The position numbers and the translations under genes are program-made. From Rhodospirillales bacterium 24-66-33 (GTDB lineage: Bacteria > Pseudomonadota > Alphaproteobacteria > Reyranellales > Reyranellaceae), in the NCBI GenBank assembly GCA_002281855.1, contig NCHQ01000027.1, forward strand, positions 1 to 64,000: a DNA stretch of 64,000 nucleotides, given 5' to 3'. Of this stretch, positions 36,888 through 47,648 are shown piece after piece. The notes below the pieces were generated by a model. The model ran no database searches and was not told the origin of the DNA. It saw nothing but the letters and a program-made list of their open reading frames with translations. Within the stretch, counting starts at the first letter, position 1; the number at the start of each line of letters is the position of its first letter.

Positions 36888-38795
36888 TCAGGAATCCAGC
36901 CAAAACGTGTCGGGCCGGTAGACGCCGAAATAGCTTCCGGGGTCCCAGGCAAAGAATCCGTCTCGCGGCACATTGCGAACCCTTGCGCCGACCACGATGG
37001 GCTGCGGGAGGGTGTTCACGGTTCCGATCGTGAAGACCTGCTCGGCGGTGGCTTCGAGAATCCGGTCCCAGGCCCGTCGTCGACCGGCCTCGTCGGACGC
37101 CTGTTCCCATGCCTGCACCTCGTCGAGCAGGCCGCTCGCCTCCGGGTCGTCGCACGGTTCGCCGATCTTCCCCCGGGACGCGACGAACAGCCCCCACTTT
37201 GGCCACTGCAAGCCGCCTTGCATGGTCGGCGCATACTCCCGCGGGCTCGACGCAACCCCGGGCACGGCGTTGAACAGCCCGCCATAGGCCGTCATGACCG
37301 CCTCGCCCGACGTAACGCGCAGCCAGAAGTTCTCGAATGTCTGCGGCTTGACCAGCATGCCGACGCCGACCCGGCGCCAGTGCTCGCCAATCAGCTTGAG
37401 GGCGTCTGCCTCCTCTGTCTGCTCGCTCTGGCTCTCGACCACAAGCACCAGCGGACGCCCGTCCGGCAGCCGGCGAAGACGGTCGGTGCCGCGCGCGGCC
37501 AGTCCCATCTCGTCGAGCAGCGCCGCCGCGGCCGACGGATCATGGCCGGCCCATCGAGTCGCGTAGTCGGGCCTGAACAGGGTCGAGCGCGGCAAGACGG
37601 TGTTGTTGGAGGGCTTTCCGAGTCCCAACCAGACGGCCTCGTTCAGCTCCGCCCGGTCGATCGCCATCGAGAGGGCACGCCGAAAGCGGACGTCGCGCAG
37701 GACCTTGCGCCACTCGGGGTCGTTGGCGTTGAAATTGGGATACAGCGCGAGCTGCGAACCGGTGCCGGATTCCCAGAGCCGCACCGTGAATCTCGACGTC
37801 TTCGCCCCATTCTGTAGGAAGGTATAGTCGCGCAGCTTGAGCCAGCGGGCCTGCAGATCGGATTCGCCGAGACCGGAGCGCGCCGCAATCAGGGCTGGCG
37901 TCGTGACGGCGAAGACGAACCGATCGACATAGGGCAGCTGCTGCCCACGTTGGTCGACGCGGTGATAATAGGGGTTGCGCTCGAAGACGTAGCGTTGGGC
38001 CGGCGGTGGCGTCGCCAGCACCCATGGATTGAGCGACGGCATGCCCGAGACGTCGTTGGTGAACATCGCGTCGAGCCGACGCCGGAACGGCTGCACCCAG
38101 CCGCGCGCGCCCTCTTCGGCCGGCGCCCCACCGCCGTACTTCGGATGGAACGGCCTGAAGTAGTGCGCCGGCACAAAGAGGAAGAGCGGGGCGGCCCGCG
38201 CCTGGCTCTCGACGAAGTAGGGATTGGGCGAGTCCCAGCTGAACCGGACGGTGAGCTCGTCGACGAAGGTCACGCGCGGCGGCCGGCCATCGATCAACAA
38301 TTCGTTCGGCGGACCGGAGGGCGACAGCTCGGGATTGTTGGCGACGTCCTCCCAGTAGAACCGGAAATCCTCGGTCGTGAAGGGATGGCCATCCGACCAC
38401 CGGTGGCCGGCTCGCAGCCTGAACGTGAAGTCGCGACCGTCGTTCACCTCCCAGCCCTCGAGGATGTCGGGCACGAGCGCGCGGGCCGGATCGTAAACGA
38501 TCAATCGTGTGTAGCTGTAGATCGTCATCAGCACGTTGTCGCGGGTGGCCGTCACCAGCATGGTGAGTTGGCCGCCCGGACGGCCCGGCCCGTCGTTGCC
38601 GGCGAAGGTCTTGACGATCATCGGCGCGGCCGGAATCCGCTGGCCAACCGGCGGCAACATCCCGGCCGCCACTCGATCGGCGAACAGCGGGGTCTCGCGC
38701 AGCACGGTGAGCGGGTCGGCAGCGTGCGCGCCCCCGGTCAGGGGTCCGCTCCAGGAACCGAGCAAGAGCCCCCCGAGGAAGGCACGCCGATCCAT
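36888..38795 (-). CDS. Peptide/nickel-type ABC substrate-binding protein (SBP family 5), orphan
   Basis: The 635-residue protein starts with DRRAFLGGLLLGSW and A-H-A-A, a twin-arginine-like signal for the periplasm. Family-5 features follow: PARALVPDILEGWEVNDGRD, FTFRLRAGHRWSDGHPFTTED and, later, ALSMAIDRAELNEAVWLGLG. These proteins normally deliver peptides or nickel to a dedicated ABC importer. No permease or ATPase of that importer type is in the island. It follows the glycosyltransferase at 38804 on the same strand after 8 bases, so the two are one operon. It could bind the exported product (immunity or sensing) rather than feed an importer; that is inference. Confidence 0.85.
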   Translation of the reverse strand: MDRRAFLGGLLLGSWSGPLTGGAHAADPLTVLRETPLFADRVAAGMLPPVGQRIPAAPMIVKTFAGNDGPGRPGGQLTMLVTATRDNVLMTIYSYTRLIVYDPARALVPDILEGWEVNDGRDFTFRLRAGHRWSDGHPFTTEDFRFYWEDVANNPELSPSGPPNELLIDGRPPRVTFVDELTVRFSWDSPNPYFVESQARAAPLFLFVPAHYFRPFHPKYGGGAPAEEGARGWVQPFRRRLDAMFTNDVSGMPSLNPWVLATPPPAQRYVFERNPYYHRVDQRGQQLPYVDRFVFAVTTPALIAARSGLGESDLQARWLKLRDYTFLQNGAKTSRFTVRLWESGTGSQLALYPNFNANDPEWRKVLRDVRFRRALSMAIDRAELNEAVWLGLGKPSNNTVLPRSTLFRPDYATRWAGHDPSAAAALLDEMGLAARGTDRLRRLPDGRPLVLVVESQSEQTEEADALKLIGEHWRRVGVGMLVKPQTFENFWLRVTSGEAVMTAYGGLFNAVPGVASSPREYAPTMQGGLQWPKWGLFVASRGKIGEPCDDPEASGLLDEVQAWEQASDEAGRRRAWDRILEATAEQVFTIGTVNTLPQPIVVGARVRNVPRDGFFAWDPGSYFGVYRPDTFWLDS

Positions 38796-38803
38796 GCGAA
38801 CGC

Positions 38804-39913
38804 TCAGGCCGCCAGCACGGGCAGGGACGAGAGGATGATCTTCTCCTCACCGAAGTTGCGCACAACTTCGCCGCAACCGATACGGCCTTCGTTGAGGACA
38901 AGGCGGCCGCTCGCGATGTTGGCGTCGCTGCGCCGCTTGTTCACCCAGACGCTGCCCTCGCCCCCCACGTGCTCGCGGCCGAGTTCCCGGTAGCGCAGTT
39001 CCCTGCTGCGCTCGACGTCGTCGTGCGGGATGCAGCGCGCGTAGCGCGGTTCGATCGACTCGCAGCGATACCCCCGGCCGCGCAGGCGATGGAAAAGGTC
39101 CATGTCGTCGTAGCCCCATCCGACGTGCGCCTCGTCCATGCCGCCGACATCGAGGAAGGTCGATTTGTAGAGGGCGTATCGCCCGACGCACCCTTCGTCG
39201 AAGGCCACCATGAACTCGTCGCCTACCAGCCGGCAGCCGATCAGGACGTTGTCGGGCTCCACCTGCTCGGCGAGGTAGGAGGCAAAACCGCGCCCGGTGA
39301 AATTGTCGGCATCGACGACGCAGACGATGTCGCCGCTGGCGAGGCGAAGCGACATGTTGCGGGAATGGGTGGCGTGGAAGTGCGTAGGCTCGCTAGTAAA
39401 GTAGTAGCGCAGCCGGCCGCTGGCGATCTCGTCGCCGAGATTCCGTTGGACCCAGTCGCCAAGGCCATCGCTCGAATTGTAGTCGAGCAGCACGAACTCG
39501 AGGTCGGGATAGTCGCTATTGTCGGAAATGTTTTGCGGCAAGGTCTCGCGCACATGGTGCAGCCGGTTGCGGCTGGTGGTGCAGAGCGAGATCCGGCGCG
39601 ACGGCCGTCCCCCGATTCGCAGGCAATGCTCCAACCAGTGCGGGCCGACCTTCACCGCCCCCCAGAAGAGGCGGCGGCCGCGGCCGTCGAGGCCCTGCGA
39701 CACAAAGCGAGCGACGGTCGCCCCGGCGGCGTCGACGATGAGCAGCGCCAAGCCGTCGCGCTTCCAGGAGCCGGCCAAGCCATAAGGGTCGGGCTCGACG
39801 GCGACCGTCCCATCCGGCTGGCCGACGACACGCGCGACCAAACTACCGCCAGCATCCAGCAACTCGAATGCCTGTTGCAAGTGGACGCCATCGTCTTGAA
39901 GAAGAAACATCAT
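38804..39913 (-). CDS. GT-A glycosyltransferase (galactosyltransferase-like C-terminus)
   Basis: I use the ATG at 39913 (MMFLLQDDGVHLQQ); a GTG 21 bases upstream is also open. The N-terminal 110 residues are a separate beta-rich part. The GT-A domain has RISLCTTSRNRLHHVRETLP, VLLDYNSSDGLGDWV, the metal site IVCVVDADNFTGRGFA and then VGWGYDDMDLFHRLRGRGYR, the W-G-x-x-D-x-D motif of galactosyltransferase C-terminal domains. The domain is very close to the N-terminal half of the divergent gene at 40152. Cytoplasmic; acceptor unknown. Confidence 0.82.
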   Translation of the reverse strand: MMFLLQDDGVHLQQAFELLDAGGSLVARVVGQPDGTVAVEPDPYGLAGSWKRDGLALLIVDAAGATVARFVSQGLDGRGRRLFWGAVKVGPHWLEHCLRIGGRPSRRISLCTTSRNRLHHVRETLPQNISDNSDYPDLEFVLLDYNSSDGLGDWVQRNLGDEIASGRLRYYFTSEPTHFHATHSRNMSLRLASGDIVCVVDADNFTGRGFASYLAEQVEPDNVLIGCRLVGDEFMVAFDEGCVGRYALYKSTFLDVGGMDEAHVGWGYDDMDLFHRLRGRGYRCESIEPRYARCIPHDDVERSRELRYRELGREHVGGEGSVWVNKRRSDANIASGRLVLNEGRIGCGEVVRNFGEEKIILSSLPVLAA

Positions 39914-40151
39914 GGCCGTTTCAGTCCCACCCAATATTTTTTCGCGTCACCGGGAATTCCAGTTCCCCATGCTGCCGAACATTGACCGTAGCTAGTGTCG
40001 CCGTCGAGTATAGCTGCCTCTGTTGACGGGACATTTTCCTGCGCCGACAATGAGAGATGACCGGAGAATACATGCTTAGCATCGGCGATTTTCAGCGCGC
40101 TTGTGTTTCCCTGAAAAGTTGTCGCACCGGCGATCCGGCTTCGTGAACGGC

Positions 40152-42122
40152 ATGTCCAGTACTCGGGAGGAGGCCGCGGCGCCGCGCTTGTCATTCTTCA
40201 CCGTCTGCATGGGACGGCGTCACCATCTGCAGCAGACCCTCGCCCGGAATCTCGCCTGGAATGCCGACCATCCCAGCCTCGAGTTCGTGGTCCTGGACTA
40301 CGGCTCGCCCGACGACGTCGCCTCCTGGCTCCAGGCCGAATTCGCCAGTGAGCTCGCGTCGGGAAGACTCGTCTACTACCGCTACGACCACGCCCAGTTC
40401 TTCAGTTTCAGCCATTCGCGCAACATGGCTGCGCGGCTGTGCAGCGGCGAGGTAATCGGCAACATCGATGCTGACAACTTCACCGGTCCCGGGTACGCCC
40501 GCTACATCGACGAACGGATGCAGAACAACGACCTGTTGGTCGGCTGCGATTTCGCCGATGGCGTGTTCTCGCCGATCGTTGGCGACCATGGCTGGACAGG
40601 CCGCATGGCCACCCGGCGCCAGGCCTTCCTCGACTCCGGCGGTTACGACGAAGACATGGTGGCCTGGGGCTACGAGGACCTCGACCTCTACAATCGCATG
40701 TGGCAGCGCAAGTACAGGTGCGCGCCGATCGACCGACGTTTCCTCGATTGCATCCAGCACGAGAACGGCGAGCGAATCGCCTTCACCCGGGTGAAGGACA
40801 TCGGCCGCGACTGGGGCTCGACCAAGGGAACTCTGCTGGAGCATTTCCAGCTCAGCGTCGAGAAGATCGCGCGCGGTGAACTGGTCGCCAACCGGGGACG
40901 GGTAGGCATCGGCCGCGTCCGCCAATTGAATGTGGAGGAGGCCGTGCACCTGAAGCCGTGGATACCGGCGGAGCCGGCACGCAACGACCTGCGCGAAGAG
41001 AACAGCAAGATTATCGAGCGCGAGATCGCCAACGGCATCGCGACCATGCGCGGCGTTCCCAACATCCTGTTCCTCGAACTGACGCGGCGCTGCAACCTCG
41101 CCTGCAGCATGTGTCGGTCCGGCATGATGACCGAGCGCAGCCTTGACATGAGCGAGACCGTGCTGCGCCGAATCGAGGAAGACCTCCTGCCCACGGCGCG
41201 TGTCGTGGACCTGCGTGGTTGGGGCGAAAGCCTGCTGCGGCGTGATTTCCTACCCATCGTCGAGCGCTTCGCTCAACCCGGGGTCCAGCTCCGCGTGCTA
41301 TCCAACGGCACAGTTCGCAGCAAGTCCGACGTCTGGCGGCACCTGATGCGCCACGGCACCTGGGTCGGCATTTCGGTGGATGCCATCGAGAACGGGCTGC
41401 TGCAGGAGCTACGCGGTTGCGACATCGAGCCGATCGAACAGGCGCTGAAGACGCTCGTGCATTGGCGCGACGTCTATGGCAACGATCCGGGCAACGTCTA
41501 CCTGACAGTCACGGTCAGCTCGCGCAACCTTGGCAACCTCGAACAGCTTCTGCGCTGGGCACACGACCTCGGCGTCGGCCGCGTCCACCTGATCCCGATC
41601 GCCTGCTGGCCCAGCGATCCCAAACACCTCGAGCACGTCGAACCGGCGATCCCACCGCTGCTCGAACGGCTACGGGAACAGGCGAACGGCTATGGCATAA
41701 CGCTGCAGCTCGGCTCGGCGATGACCACTAACCTCGTGCTGAAGGATCGCCTTCTTGATCGCTGCATCCATCCTTGGATGTACACCTATATCACCTATGC
41801 CGGCGATGTCGGCTTCTGCGATCACCTGATCGGCCGAGACGACCTGACATCCGGAAACATCCTCGAAAAGCCCTTCGAAGAGATCTGGAACAGCGCGCCG
41901 CTGGTGTCGCTGCGCGCCACCCACCTCGCCAAGCGCGAGGATCACCCCTACCATGAGCACTGCAGCTGGTGCTTCAAGAACAGGTACGCCGACTTCGAGC
42001 ACGAGATCCGGCCAGAGCTGTCGTCCATCCTCGTGACGAACTCGACAGTGTCCTCGTTCCGGCCCGATGCGCCGAGCGAGACGATCCGCGAGGCGCAGGT
42101 CACGGCAAAGGCGCAGGCATGA
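40152..42122 (+). CDS. Fusion of a GT-A glycosyltransferase with a radical SAM/SPASM enzyme
   Basis: The start at 40152 (MSSTREEAAAPRLSFF) matches the paralogous domain boundary; an upstream TTG at 40101 is less likely. The protein is 656 residues. Residues 11-290 are a GT-A domain with LSFFTVCMGRRHHLQQTLAR, VVLDYGSPDDVASWL, NIDADNFTGPGYA and MVAWGYEDLDLYNRMW. Residues 305-530 are a radical SAM domain with the cluster motif CNLACSMC (CX3CX2C, near 314), GWGESLL and SNGTVRS. Four further Cys near 536, 556, 603 and 606 (HCSWCFKNRYAD) form a SPASM-like auxiliary site. ATGA couples it to the dioxygenase. The pairing suggests glycosylation plus radical modification of one substrate. Confidence 0.88.
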   Translation: MSSTREEAAAPRLSFFTVCMGRRHHLQQTLARNLAWNADHPSLEFVVLDYGSPDDVASWLQAEFASELASGRLVYYRYDHAQFFSFSHSRNMAARLCSGEVIGNIDADNFTGPGYARYIDERMQNNDLLVGCDFADGVFSPIVGDHGWTGRMATRRQAFLDSGGYDEDMVAWGYEDLDLYNRMWQRKYRCAPIDRRFLDCIQHENGERIAFTRVKDIGRDWGSTKGTLLEHFQLSVEKIARGELVANRGRVGIGRVRQLNVEEAVHLKPWIPAEPARNDLREENSKIIEREIANGIATMRGVPNILFLELTRRCNLACSMCRSGMMTERSLDMSETVLRRIEEDLLPTARVVDLRGWGESLLRRDFLPIVERFAQPGVQLRVLSNGTVRSKSDVWRHLMRHGTWVGISVDAIENGLLQELRGCDIEPIEQALKTLVHWRDVYGNDPGNVYLTVTVSSRNLGNLEQLLRWAHDLGVGRVHLIPIACWPSDPKHLEHVEPAIPPLLERLREQANGYGITLQLGSAMTTNLVLKDRLLDRCIHPWMYTYITYAGDVGFCDHLIGRDDLTSGNILEKPFEEIWNSAPLVSLRATHLAKREDHPYHEHCSWCFKNRYADFEHEIRPELSSILVTNSTVSSFRPDAPSETIREAQVTAKAQA

Positions 42123-42997
42123 CCGGATTGGACGAAGACGTCTTCCTGCCGGAGGACCTCGAACATTTCGAGACCCACGGCTACGTCATCCTGCGCGATG
42201 CCGTGTCGCCCGCGCAGGTTGCCGCCGCAACCGCGGCGATCTGGGACTTCCTTGGCATGGACCCCGGCCAGCCAGACGACTGGTACCGCCCGCCCCACAC
42301 GCCAGACGGCCTGGTCCACATGCACCAGCACCAGGCATTCTGGGACACGCGCCAGGCGCCGCGCGTCTACAATGCCTTCCGCCAGTTCTGGAAGACGCCG
42401 AAATTGTGGGTGAGCCTCGACCGCGCCTCGATGAAGCCGCCAGTTAGCCCCAAGCATCCCGAGTGGGACTATCCTCCCTTCCTCCACTGGGACCTCGACC
42501 TGAGCGAAACGCCGATCAAGTTCGGCCTGCAGGCCGTGCTCTGCCTGTCCCATAGTACGGCCGATCACGGTGGCTTCCACTGCATCCCGGGCATGCACCG
42601 CGAGACCATCGAATGGTCGAAGACACCGCTCGACCAGCGCGACATCGGCGCACCGCCGGCCTTCGACCTGTCGCGGGTGCGAACCATAGAGGCGCGACCT
42701 GGCGACCTCATCGTCTGGCATCGTGCCCTGCCGCACGGCGCGGGTGTCAACCGCAGCAACCGGCCGCGACTGGCGCAGTTCATCTTGTGCGCCCCGGCCG
42801 GCCACGAGATCTCCGACCAGCACTCGGTAGACGACCCCAAAGTCGAGATGTACGACCAGTTGCGCCGCCAGCGGATCGCCCAGTGGGAGCGCCGCATCGG
42901 ACCGTCGGGCCTCGGCCTCGATCCGCGCGAACTGGGGCCACCCGCTCACCTGACGCCGCTCGGCCGCAAGCTGCTCGGGCTCGACCTTTGGGATTGA
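42119..42997 (+). CDS. Phytanoyl-CoA dioxygenase family (Fe(II)/2-oxoglutarate) oxygenase
   Basis: Start at the ATG overlapping the radical SAM fusion stop; 292 residues. The N-terminal block HFETHGYVILRDAVSPAQ is typical of PhyH enzymes. The iron ligands are visible as H-x-D in FLHWDLDLSETP (near 122) and the distal His in RALPHGAGVNRSNRPRLAQ (near 205), with the Arg that binds 2-oxoglutarate close behind. Such enzymes hydroxylate small molecules, lipids or, in biosynthetic clusters, amino-acid side chains. Its tight coupling to the fusion enzyme suggests a shared substrate. Confidence 0.87.
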   Translation: MTGLDEDVFLPEDLEHFETHGYVILRDAVSPAQVAAATAAIWDFLGMDPGQPDDWYRPPHTPDGLVHMHQHQAFWDTRQAPRVYNAFRQFWKTPKLWVSLDRASMKPPVSPKHPEWDYPPFLHWDLDLSETPIKFGLQAVLCLSHSTADHGGFHCIPGMHRETIEWSKTPLDQRDIGAPPAFDLSRVRTIEARPGDLIVWHRALPHGAGVNRSNRPRLAQFILCAPAGHEISDQHSVDDPKVEMYDQLRRQRIAQWERRIGPSGLGLDPRELGPPAHLTPLGRKLLGLDLWD

Positions 42998-43029
42998 CCA
43001 CCACCCCGCACCTGTAGCGGCGGATCGAG

Positions 43030-44202
43030 ATGCGCGCTCCCTCTGTCACCGTCATTATCCCGACCTGCAACAGGGCCCACTTCATCGGTGAGACCCTGGA
43101 CAGCGTGCTGGGCCAGACCATCCCGCCCGCCCAGGTCATCGTGGTCAACGACGGTTCGACCGACACCACGCCGGAGGTCCTCGCACGCTATGGCAGGCGC
43201 ATCGAGGTCATCGACCAGACCAACAGCGGCCGGCCGCGCGCCGTAAACCGGGCGATTCCCGAGGTTCGTGGCGATTATCTGTGGATTTTCGACGACGACG
43301 ACCTCGCCGTGCCGCAGAGCGTGGAGCGCCACCTCGCGGTGCTGGAGGCCGAGCCGTCGGTCGACTTCACCTACGCGGGCTGCATCATCCTGCAGACGCA
43401 CCCCGACGGTCGGACAGAGGAAAAAGGTCCGCTGCCGATGCCCGAGGTCTCGGCCGACGAGGCATTCTCGCGCCTGCTCGAACAGAACTTCATGCAGCTG
43501 CAGGCGATGCTGGTCCGCACCCGGTGCTACCGCGAGATCGGCCTGTTCAACGACCGCCTGAACCTGTGCGACGACTACGACATGATCCTGAGGCTCGGCC
43601 GCCGCTTCACCGGCCGGCGTCTCGACGCCCCGACCTTCCTGTTCCGCCAGCATGCCGGGTTGCGCGGCCGGCCCGGCGCCTTGTTCCCGGCCGAACATCG
43701 CAGCCGCTACTGGGTGCTGGAGAACCGCGACATCCATCTTCGCCTGCGTGCCCAGCTCCGGCTGGGCGAGTATTTGCCGCGCAGCCTCGGAGCGGGAGAA
43801 CTCGACAGCAAGAGCCGCCGCCGCGCCCTGCTGCAACGCGCATGCGTAATGGCGCGTCTGGCATTGTGGCCCGAAGCGCTGGCTGACTTCGAGGAAGGCC
43901 TGGTCGATACATTGCCCGGCGAGCCACTCACCGCCCTCGAGCGCGATCTCTGCCGCCGGGCGCTCAGCAAATTCATCCGCTTCGACCTCGCAATCGAGGG
44001 CCTTGTCGATGAGCCGGCGCCGGGCCGCCGGTTCGGCGACATCCTCGCCCGCTCAGACAATGGCGACGCGCGTCGTCTCTTCGCCGGCGAACTGTCCCGC
44101 TACGGCTGGGCGCGGATGCGCCAGCGCGAAGTGAGGCGCGGGATGCGGGCGCTCGCGCTCGCGCAACGGGTCGGCGGAACCGGAAGCCTCTTCCCGACCT
44201 GA
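43030..44202 (+). CDS. Glycosyltransferase family 2
   Basis: The 390-residue protein has a GT2 domain at its start: VTVIIPTCNRAHFIGETLDS, VIVVNDGSTDTTPEVLARYG, NSGRPRAVNRAIPEVRGDYL and the D-x-D motif in LWIFDDDDLAVPQSV. The final 140 residues are helical and Arg/Leu-rich without a known fold. It lies 32 bases after the dioxygenase, so the three genes 40152-44202 are probably one operon. Cytoplasmic. Confidence 0.88.
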   Translation: MRAPSVTVIIPTCNRAHFIGETLDSVLGQTIPPAQVIVVNDGSTDTTPEVLARYGRRIEVIDQTNSGRPRAVNRAIPEVRGDYLWIFDDDDLAVPQSVERHLAVLEAEPSVDFTYAGCIILQTHPDGRTEEKGPLPMPEVSADEAFSRLLEQNFMQLQAMLVRTRCYREIGLFNDRLNLCDDYDMILRLGRRFTGRRLDAPTFLFRQHAGLRGRPGALFPAEHRSRYWVLENRDIHLRLRAQLRLGEYLPRSLGAGELDSKSRRRALLQRACVMARLALWPEALADFEEGLVDTLPGEPLTALERDLCRRALSKFIRFDLAIEGLVDEPAPGRRFGDILARSDNGDARRLFAGELSRYGWARMRQREVRRGMRALALAQRVGGTGSLFPT

Positions 44203-44212
44203 CTCGAAACGC

Positions 44213-46183
<1,971 letters not shown>

Positions 46184-46237
46184 CGTCGTTGTCGGCTCGG
46201 CCGGATAGCAAGGACGATCATCTTGTAACGAGTCTCA

Positions 46238-47608
46238 GTGGCGCAGCAAGAATTATACCCCCATGATGTTGGCGCCGCCGCGATCGCCTCGGGACCGCGC
46301 GTACCACGAGGGACTTTCGCGTTGCCATCCTGCCTGCTGATCGAGTGCTGCCCCTATCATTGGGAAATCTTCCCGGCATGGGTGAGCCTGCTTGGCGAGA
46401 GCGGCTTCACGGTCGACATTGCCTGTCCCGACACACCGGGCCATCTCGAGACCGTGGCGATGCTCGGCAAGCAGCGACTGCCAATCGAACGGCTATGGGA
46501 CATCCCGTTCCATCGCTACGATCTGGTGGTGCTCGGCACCCTCATGCATGAGGGGTACAACGACGTCGACAAATTCCAGCCGCTGCCCGGGCTCGACCTG
46601 ATCAACAGGATCGGATGCCCGTCGATCAGCATCGTGCACGAACCCCTCCAGTGGAACCTGCGGTGCCCGGAGGAAACCTACGATGGCCGCCATTCCAAGG
46701 GGTGGGGCACCCTCAACCTGTTTCGCGACCACACTTTCTATTGGCAGGGCAGGCGTCGCCGCAGGCGCCAGTGGTCGCGTGAAGGCAACCACCTGGTGCT
46801 GTGGGAGGACGGCCGGCGGCTGACCTTCTTCAGCACCGATCGCGGCACAACGTGGCGCGGGCCCAACGGCATGACCCTGCGCCGGCGGACGGCCCTACGC
46901 ACCGACCTGAAGCGCCACACGCGTTCCGGCCGGCATGCCATCGTCACCCTGTCGCGCCAGGCCGCCGAGCACGTCCGGCCGCGATGCCCCGATGCCGCCT
47001 GGATCGTGCCTTTCTCGAGACCGGATGGACCGCCCCCGGCGCCGCGCGACGCCTTCGTCTTCGCAGGCTCCATCGACTATGACCGGAAGGCCATCGGGTC
47101 CCTGCTGAGCGCGTGCGCGGCGCTGGCAGCGGACGAAAGCGTGTTCATCGTTGGCGGCAGCCGCTACGCCAACCTCGCGGACGATCCGAACGTCGGTAGG
47201 CTGATGCGCGACCTCGCCGACTGCGGCCTGGCCGACAAGGTCAGATTCAGCGGCTACCTGCCATACGGCGAGTTCCTCGAACGCCTGCGCCAGGGCCGCT
47301 TCCTGCTTCCGCTGGTCGACGACCGCGTTTTCGGGGGGGACTACAAAGTCCGGACGCCGGCTGCAGTCCCCCTCTCACTCGGACTCGGGATTCCGATGAT
47401 CGTCAACGAGGCGATCGCCCGACGCTTCGGCCTCGACTTCATGGTGTGCTACCAGGGCGACGATCTCGCCTCTGGCTTGACTGAAGCGCGAGCGCTAGAC
47501 GACGCAGCCCAGGCCAGCATGCTGGAACGGACGCGACAAGCCGCCGATCGCCTGCAGGCGCACAATCGGGACACGATCGCCGGCATCTTGCGCCGTATCC
47601 TGGCGTGA
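46238..47608 (+). CDS. GT-B-like glycosyltransferase
   Basis: GTG start at 46238 without a good ribosome-binding site; 456 residues. The N-terminal half begins LPSCLLIECCPYHWEIFPAW and contains YDLVVLGTLMHEGYNDVDK. The C-terminal half has AFVFAGSIDYDRKAIGSLL, KVRFSGYLPYGEFLERLRQ and VPLSLGLGIPMIVNEA, the pattern of GT-B donor domains. The central Arg-rich block (about 168-175) is unusual. It is divergent from the carbamoyltransferase with only 54 bases between starts, so the two probably share a promoter region. Confidence 0.7.
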   Translation: MAQQELYPHDVGAAAIASGPRVPRGTFALPSCLLIECCPYHWEIFPAWVSLLGESGFTVDIACPDTPGHLETVAMLGKQRLPIERLWDIPFHRYDLVVLGTLMHEGYNDVDKFQPLPGLDLINRIGCPSISIVHEPLQWNLRCPEETYDGRHSKGWGTLNLFRDHTFYWQGRRRRRRQWSREGNHLVLWEDGRRLTFFSTDRGTTWRGPNGMTLRRRTALRTDLKRHTRSGRHAIVTLSRQAAEHVRPRCPDAAWIVPFSRPDGPPPAPRDAFVFAGSIDYDRKAIGSLLSACAALAADESVFIVGGSRYANLADDPNVGRLMRDLADCGLADKVRFSGYLPYGEFLERLRQGRFLLPLVDDRVFGGDYKVRTPAAVPLSLGLGIPMIVNEAIARRFGLDFMVCYQGDDLASGLTEARALDDAAQASMLERTRQAADRLQAHNRDTIAGILRRILA

Positions 47609-47648
47609 GGTCCTCAGCAGCGCGGCGACAAGAGCGAGGATCGACGGC

